Assembly (NCBI GenBank): GCA_043421945.1
Contig: JBHOGO010000117.1
Span: 1-10,063 of the forward strand
DNA length: 10,063 nt
Reading direction: 5' to 3'
Source: Thaumasiovibrio sp043421945
GTDB lineage: Bacteria > Pseudomonadota > Gammaproteobacteria > Enterobacterales > Vibrionaceae
Part shown: in pieces, positions 7,406-10,063 of the stretch
How positions within the stretch are numbered: position 1 is the stretch's first letter
How the letters are laid out: each line of letters begins with the position of its first letter
Position numbers and translations under genes: made by a program
Notes under the pieces: generated by a model
Database searches by the model: none
The model's input: only the letters and a program-made list of their open reading frames with translations
Told to the model about the DNA's origin: nothing

Positions 7406-7442
7406 TATCTCTTCATTCAGTCATCATTAGTATAAAAGCTAG

Positions 7443-7471
7443 CTTATGGTTTAAGCGCTAAGGAGTGTCAA
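7443..7471 (-). promoter_or_regulatory. Promoter of the 99-residue protein gene
   Basis: On the minus strand a perfect -35 box TTGACA (7466-7471) and a -10 box CATAAG (7443-7448, 4 of 6) are separated by 17 bases. Transcription would start near 7436, about 30 bases before the ATG. Confidence 0.6.
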
Positions 7472-7545
7472 CGTAGTGTTAATTCGTTCTATAGTAATTA
7501 GTGTAACGCGGGCTAACCTTCAAAAGGTATGAAAATGGTTGTGAA

Positions 7546-7584
7546 TTGACTCTAAGGTCAATGTTGGTAAAGAGTCGACATTGG
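7546..7584. other. Interlocking inverted repeats (possible pseudoknot) in the gap between two genes
   Basis: GACTCT (7548-7553) pairs with AGAGTC (7571-7576), and CAATGT (7559-7564) pairs with ACATTG (7578-7583). The order of arms is 1-2-1'-2', which in RNA is an H-type pseudoknot. A competing hairpin TTGAC/GTCAA (7546-7561) is also possible. Nothing else in 7472-7661 is recognisable; it has no convincing gene. Confidence 0.3.
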
Positions 7585-7661
7585 TGGTTCTATTGCTGGT
7601 GACTAAACCTGATCGAAAAGGTGTGTTTATAAGAGCGTGCTTGTCAGGGAGGGGGAACGAA

Positions 7662-7684
7662 TGATGCCATAGTTAGTGGCATCA
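7662..7684 (-). terminator. Weak hairpin downstream of the DUF1499 lipoprotein gene
   Basis: Arms TGATGCCA and TGGCATCA form an 8-bp perfect stem with a 7-base loop, starting 18 bases past the lipoprotein stop codon. Only two U bases follow on the minus strand, so it is at best a weak terminator or a 3'-end stabiliser. Confidence 0.4.
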
Positions 7685-7701
7685 CTAGAATCGTTGAGTC
7701 G

Positions 7702-8166
7702 CTAATCAGCTTGTATAGGGTCGGTTTTAATGAGTCCTGCTTGAAGAAGTGACTCAATCAAAGTGTTGACTCGCTTACGATTTACACCGAAATCAGAATG
7801 ACCCACTCGTGACTCTGACCGGAACAGTAGCTGCTCTCCTTCGATACGAATTTCAAGATCATCGACGAAGCGAAATACCTTACTTGTGCACTCAACATGC
7901 AGGTAATTTTCTTCCTTTGCAGCCAGTTTAGCGCCAGAGAGGGCTAAGGCCTTTTCTGCAATTTGATCAAGGGTTGTGCCTTCTTTAATGAATACCGTAG
8001 GTAAAGCATATTTTGGGCGAGTATCGACACTCGCGACACAGTTTGGCTTATCGCCACAAGGGTTAAGAATGCGTTTTTCTTTGTTATTTGCGTCCATTGC
8101 GCTTTCTCCATGAGTACAGCCGATGATTAATATCATTGAGCCTAATAGGGTGATACCCCTAATCAT
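7702..8166 (-). CDS. DUF1499 family lipoprotein
   Basis: The 154-residue protein starts with a lipoprotein signal peptide: hydrophobic core 5-16 and lipobox IIGC with the lipidated cysteine at 17. Residue 18 is threonine, so Lol sorting to the outer membrane is expected. The body carries the DUF1499 signature: PCGDKPNCVAS at 36-46, a central ECTSKVFRFVDDLE at 92-105, and RSESRVGHSDFGVNRKRV at 116-133. The function of DUF1499 proteins is not well established. The ATG at 8166 has AAGGAG eight bases upstream. Upstream is a duplicated 9-base motif (8236-8256) that could be a regulatory site, then the mobile region. The gene appears complete and intact. Confidence 0.88.
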   Translation of the reverse strand: MIRGITLLGSMILIIGCTHGESAMDANNKEKRILNPCGDKPNCVASVDTRPKYALPTVFIKEGTTLDQIAEKALALSGAKLAAKEENYLHVECTSKVFRFVDDLEIRIEGEQLLFRSESRVGHSDFGVNRKRVNTLIESLLQAGLIKTDPIQAD

Positions 8167-8235
8167 ATTCTTTGCTCCTTCTTATCTCGCTGTGAGCCTT
8201 ATTTGCAAGCTAACCAGTACTCGGTAAGTTGCGAT

Positions 8236-8256
8236 CATATAAACTGCCATATAAAC
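8236..8256. repeat. Tandem 9-base direct repeat upstream of the lipoprotein gene
   Basis: CATATAAAC occurs at 8236-8244 and again at 8248-8256, a 12-base period. Read toward the lipoprotein gene, each copy is GTTTATATG. It lies 70-90 bases before that start codon and could be a two-site operator or part of an AT-rich promoter. It may also be chance in AT-rich DNA. Confidence 0.4.
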
Positions 8257-8320
8257 AGATACTGCACGTATTTCAGTATAGCGTGCTTGAGGCCGAATCG
8301 TTGAGATAGGCACTTAGCAA

Positions 8321-8382
8321 CCTCGCCGTAAACCCTCGCCCGATGAGGGCGGGGATATAAGGCGAAAGTGCGATAGCACTTT
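8321..8382. other. GC-rich stem-loops, probable IS200/IS605-type end or guide-RNA scaffold remnant
   Basis: CCTCGCCC (8334-8341) pairs with GGGCGGGG (8347-8354) through a 5-base loop, and outer arms CGCC (8324-8327) and GGCG (8361-8364) extend it. A second perfect hairpin follows: AAAGTGC (8365-8371), loop GATA, GCACTTT (8376-8382). Subterminal hairpins of this kind mark the ends of IS200/IS605-type elements, where the transposase recognises them and where the TnpB guide RNA scaffold ends. A tnpB gene lies about 90 bases downstream once the IS1595 insertion is removed. It could be the left end of that element or the right end of a lost copy. The assignment is inference from structure and context. 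Confidence 0.4.
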
Positions 8383-8386
8383 AAGA

Positions 8387-8414
8387 TAGACAGACTCTAT
8401 TTGAGTTGTATAAT
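8387..8414 (+). promoter_or_regulatory. Strong promoter, originally in front of tnpB
   Basis: TAGACA (8387-8392) and a perfect TATAAT (8409-8414) are separated by 16 bases, with transcription starting near 8421. It lies outside the IS1595 element, just left of the target duplication. Before insertion it was followed by about 25 nt of leader and then the tnpB ATG. It now points into the IS1595 transposase gene and could drive it. Confidence 0.65.
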
Positions 8415-8419
8415 ACTGG

Positions 8420-8427
8420 TTATTCAT
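8420..8427. repeat. Left target site duplication of the IS1595 element
   Basis: TTATTCAT here is identical to 9878-9885, immediately outside the two inverted ends. Eight bases is the expected duplication length for the IS1595 family. Confidence 0.88.
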
Positions 8428-8452
8428 GGCTGTGTTGTATTTCTGTGTTGCT
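8428..8452 (+). repeat. Left terminal inverted repeat of the IS1595 element
   Basis: This 25-base end matches the reverse complement of 9853-9877 at 19 positions, including GGC at the tip, ten bases TGTTGTATTT at positions 6-15, and GTTGCT at positions 20-25. Confidence 0.85.
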
Positions 8453-8462
8453 ACTCTATACT
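8435..8462 (+). promoter_or_regulatory. Possible internal transposase promoter with its -35 box in the terminal repeat
   Basis: TTGTAT (8435-8440, inside the terminal repeat) and TATACT (8457-8462) are separated by 16 bases. The -10 is good (5 of 6) and the -35 poor (3 of 6). Placing the -35 in the terminal repeat is common in insertion sequences and keeps expression low. Confidence 0.4.
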
Positions 8463-8500
8463 CATGATCCCGACAAGATCAGAGCAAATGGCGGCAAGTT

Positions 8501-9433
8501 ATGAGAATCAACAACTTAGATAAGATATTCCAACTAATCCCCACTCTCAACTATGCTGACACTAAGCGATTAAACAACTCAGTCAAAGAAAAGCTCGATG
8601 GTGACACCGTTGGAAAGGTCATAGCGGAACGAGAGCAGACAGTTGCTGATTGCCCCCATTGTCACTCAATGAACTTCATCAAACATGGAGTTACAGCAAA
8701 AGGAATACAGCGTTATCGCTGCAAAGATTGCACGAAGACCTTTTGCTCTTTTACAGGAACGCCATTATTCAAAATGCGCATGGAAGACAAGTGGTTAGCT
8801 TATGTGGCTCTGATGTGGGATGGAGTTCCGCTTCGTAGGATAGCAGCAAGGCTTAAGATTACATTGAGGACAGCATTCTTTTGGAGGCATCGTTTTCTTA
8901 AGATGCCAAATCAGAATCAGCCAACGTCATTTACTGGGATAATAGAAGCGGATGAGGCTTTCCTACCTGAATCGTTTAAAGGGCGACGTCAGATGCCGAG
9001 AGCGTCGCGCAAAAGAGGTGGGGGAAAAGTACCTCTTGTCCCTTTTCTTGTTTCGTACCAACGCGGAGACCAGTATACCTATCGTGTCATGGAGCGTAAT
9101 ACGAAGAAGAATCTTGCTGAGGCTATTACGCCGCTACTAACAAATGGATGCTGCCTTTGCACTGATGGTAACCTATCGTACAAGAGTATTGTCAACGACC
9201 TTGAGATAAAGTTAGACCACAAGCGTATCATAGCATTGGACGGCAGGGTAATTGACGATATATACCATATCCAACACGTTAATGGGTTTATTGCCAATTT
9301 CAAAGAATGGCTATCTAGATTCAAAGGGGTTGGTACTTTCTATTTGCCGAACTACCTCGCATGGTACATATGGATGCGAGATAAAGGCTATGGCGAGGAA
9401 ATTAAGTGGCTTAAAGAAGCTACAGATAGTTAA
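8501..9433 (+). CDS. IS1595-family DDE transposase
   Basis: This 310-residue transposase cuts the element out and joins it to new DNA. The N-terminal zinc ribbon has C51-x2-C54 and C74-x2-C77 (CPHCHSMNF ... RYRCKDCTKTF). A helix-turn-helix-like stretch follows (RRIAARLKITLRTAFFWRHRFL, about 115-135). The ISXO2-like catalytic domain has D151 in EADEAF, D222 in CTDGNLSY and the HVNGF motif with H259 and N261. The length is normal and there is no frameshift, so it is probably functional. The ATG at 8501 has only a weak ribosome site (GGCGG), typical of tightly limited transposase expression. It may use its internal promoter or read-through from the outside promoter at 8387-8414. A convergent passenger gene follows after 40 bases. 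Confidence 0.93.
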   Translation: MRINNLDKIFQLIPTLNYADTKRLNNSVKEKLDGDTVGKVIAEREQTVADCPHCHSMNFIKHGVTAKGIQRYRCKDCTKTFCSFTGTPLFKMRMEDKWLAYVALMWDGVPLRRIAARLKITLRTAFFWRHRFLKMPNQNQPTSFTGIIEADEAFLPESFKGRRQMPRASRKRGGGKVPLVPFLVSYQRGDQYTYRVMERNTKKNLAEAITPLLTNGCCLCTDGNLSYKSIVNDLEIKLDHKRIIALDGRVIDDIYHIQHVNGFIANFKEWLSRFKGVGTFYLPNYLAWYIWMRDKGYGEEIKWLKEATDS

Positions 9434-9460
9434 TGGCAGGCATATAATCTCCTGCCGTAT
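9433..9460 (+). terminator. Weak hairpin after the transposase gene
   Basis: GGCAGG (9435-9440) pairs with CCTGCC (9451-9456) across a 10-base loop, extended by a U-G and an A-U pair, and is followed by TATTTATT. It starts at the transposase stop codon and separates it from the convergent passenger gene. Confidence 0.4.
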
Positions 9461-9473
9461 TTATTGGGATACT

Positions 9474-9740
9474 CTAGTTTTGCGTTGAGACTTCGACACT
9501 TTCTCCAGCAACTAGACCATCAATTTGCAATTCGCCTCCATGGTTGATGACATCACCTCCGATCATTCCAAAGACTTCCACCTTCGCGCCATCTTCAATC
9601 ACCAAGGACTCTGCAACCATACCACTTAAGACGAATTTAACTCCACTCCTGACAGTAACGCTACCTGAAACCATGCCAGTTAACTCAAAGTCAGTTGTAA
9701 CATCATAGTCACCTTGGATAAAACCTTGTTCTTTCAACAT
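9474..9740 (-). CDS. Small beta-solenoid (bactofilin-like) passenger protein of the IS1595 element
   Basis: The 88-residue protein is almost entirely four tandem repeats of 17-18 residues at 18-35, 36-53, 54-70 and 71-88. Each has a hydrophobic strand, then a G(M/L)(V/I) turn and a second strand (LTGMVSGSVTV, LSGMVAESLVI, VFGMIGGDVI, IDGLVAGESVEV). This spacing matches the right-handed beta-helix of bactofilins (polymer-forming cytoskeletal proteins), but with fewer turns than a typical bactofilin. A short N-terminal tail (1-17) precedes the repeats. There is no signal peptide, membrane span or cysteine. The ATG at 9740 has GGGAAG seven to eight bases upstream. A possible promoter is TTGAAA (9795-9800), 18 bases from TATGGT (9771-9776), inside the right end of the element. 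The gene faces the transposase and is wholly within the element, so it moves with it. Its function is unknown. Confidence 0.8.
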   Translation of the reverse strand: MLKEQGFIQGDYDVTTDFELTGMVSGSVTVRSGVKFVLSGMVAESLVIEDGAKVEVFGMIGGDVINHGGELQIDGLVAGESVEVSTQN

Positions 9741-9852
9741 ATTACTTCCCTGCTAATGTAGTTTTATATAACCATACACTAAGAGTTGTATAGATTTCAA
9801 ACAACAGTTTAACCACACCTACTGAGTCAATAACATGTTTAATCTCAGTTTC

Positions 9853-9877
9853 AGCAACGTCAAAATACAACAGCGCC
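9853..9877 (-). repeat. Right terminal inverted repeat of the IS1595 element
   Basis: The reverse complement of this segment begins GGCGCTGTTGTATTTT and matches the left end at 19 of 25 positions. It is followed directly by the second TTATTCAT. Confidence 0.85.
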
Positions 9878-9885
9878 TTATTCAT
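9878..9885. repeat. Right target site duplication of the IS1595 element
   Basis: Exact second copy of TTATTCAT (8420-8427), adjoining the right inverted end. Confidence 0.88.
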
Positions 9886-9902
9886 ACAGCTAGGTATTTT
9901 GA

Positions 9903-10063
9903 ATGTTAAGAGCAACCAAAATACGCATTTACCCAACACAAAATCAGGCTGATTTTCTAGTAGCTCAGTTCGGTGCTGTGCGGTTTGCGTACAACAAAGC
10001 TCTGCATTTAAAGTCTCATATGTACCGTAAGCATGACGTTACATTGAATCCTAAAAAGGATAT
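9903..10063 (+). CDS. tnpB: TnpB (IS200/IS605-type OrfB), N-terminal part cut by the window end
   Basis: TnpB is the RNA-guided DNA endonuclease of IS200/IS605-type elements, related to the ancestors of Cas12. The frame from 9903 stays open for 53 codons to the window edge. It gives the typical OrfB helix-turn-helix N-terminus: KIRIYPTQNQADFL, then FGAVRFAYNKALHLK and LNPKKD. An in-frame TGA lies directly before the ATG, so this is the first possible start. The nearest ribosome site is a weak TAGG eight bases upstream. The RuvC-type catalytic part and the guide RNA scaffold lie outside the window, so intactness cannot be judged. The native promoter (8387-8414) has been moved 1458 bases away by the IS1595 insertion. 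No tnpA transposase is visible. Confidence 0.87.
   Translation, partial: MLRATKIRIYPTQNQADFLVAQFGAVRFAYNKALHLKSHMYRKHDVTLNPKKD

Larger units (their letters stand above)
8428..9877 (+). mobile_element. Complete IS1595-family insertion sequence with a passenger gene (1450 bp)
   Basis: The ends are defined by inverted repeats beginning GGC and sharing TGTTGTATTT, flanked by an exact 8-bp target duplication. Inside are an IS1595-type DDE transposase (8501-9433, plus) and one convergent small gene (9474-9740, minus). Passenger genes are known in the IS1595 family. Identical target duplications and an intact transposase indicate a fairly recent insertion. The insertion sits between a promoter and the coding region of tnpB. 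Confidence 0.88.

Noticed and set aside
8214..8309. Short plus-strand frame ending just before the GC-rich hairpin, considered as the C-terminal remnant of an older TnpB
   Set aside because: It is only 31 codons long, shows no TnpB motif I can recognise, and is preceded by an in-frame stop.
9742..9939. Minus-strand small frame upstream of the bactofilin-like gene (GTG start at 9939, or ATG at 9885 giving 47 residues)
   Set aside because: The ATG lies inside the target duplication and the frame crosses the terminal repeat, so the start was created by the insertion. The longer version runs antisense through tnpB. It does end one base before the passenger ATG, so leader translation is possible but not supported.
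8428..10063. Possible integron cassette array (attC sites), suggested by small unknown genes in a Vibrio-like genome
   Set aside because: No attC-type core sites (such as TAAC / GTTA arms) flank the genes, and the region is fully explained by an IS1595 element inside a tnpB locus.
1..10063. CRISPR arrays, tRNA or rRNA genes
   Set aside because: No regularly spaced repeats and no tRNA or rRNA-like segments were seen on either strand.

Overview
The window looks like chromosomal DNA of a marine gammaproteobacterium, most likely Vibrio or a close relative. The FadL, FadI and FadJ proteins, the arrangement of fadL divergent from fadIJ, and the moderate GC content all fit. This is inferred from protein resemblance, not from a database search.

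Bases 1-4860, continuing to 6984, are a fatty-acid uptake and oxidation locus. fadL (125-1372, minus) encodes the outer-membrane long-chain fatty acid channel. fadI and fadJ (3548-6984, plus, overlapping by one base) encode the thiolase and the hydratase/dehydrogenase of the beta-oxidation complex. Between these divergent units lies a minus-strand pair: an ECF-type sigma factor (2463-3032) overlapping a membrane protein of the DUF3379 type (1760-2476) that is probably its anti-sigma partner. FadR-like operators sit on the fadI start region (3499-3515) and over the fadL -35 box (1448-1464), so uptake and oxidation are probably co-repressed. A strong plus-strand terminator at 3341-3367 has no gene in front of it and suggests a small RNA.

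Bases 6985-8166 hold two minus-strand genes: an unrecognised 99-residue protein (7106-7405) and a DUF1499 lipoprotein (7702-8166).

Bases 8200-10063 are a mobile, layered region. A complete IS1595-family element (8428-9877, 1450 bp) is bounded by 25-bp inverted repeats (19/25 identical) and an exact 8-bp target duplication, TTATTCAT. It carries a DDE transposase and, facing it, an 88-residue passenger protein made of four beta-solenoid repeats resembling a very small bactofilin. At the right edge, the window cuts through the start of a plus-strand tnpB (9903 onward), the RNA-guided nuclease of IS200/IS605-type elements. Removing the IS1595 copy rejoins a good promoter (8387-8414) to this tnpB start with a leader of about 25 nt. 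The IS1595 element therefore appears to have landed between the promoter and coding region of tnpB. GC-rich stem-loops at 8321-8382, just upstream, may be an end of that tnpB element or the remnant of another copy.
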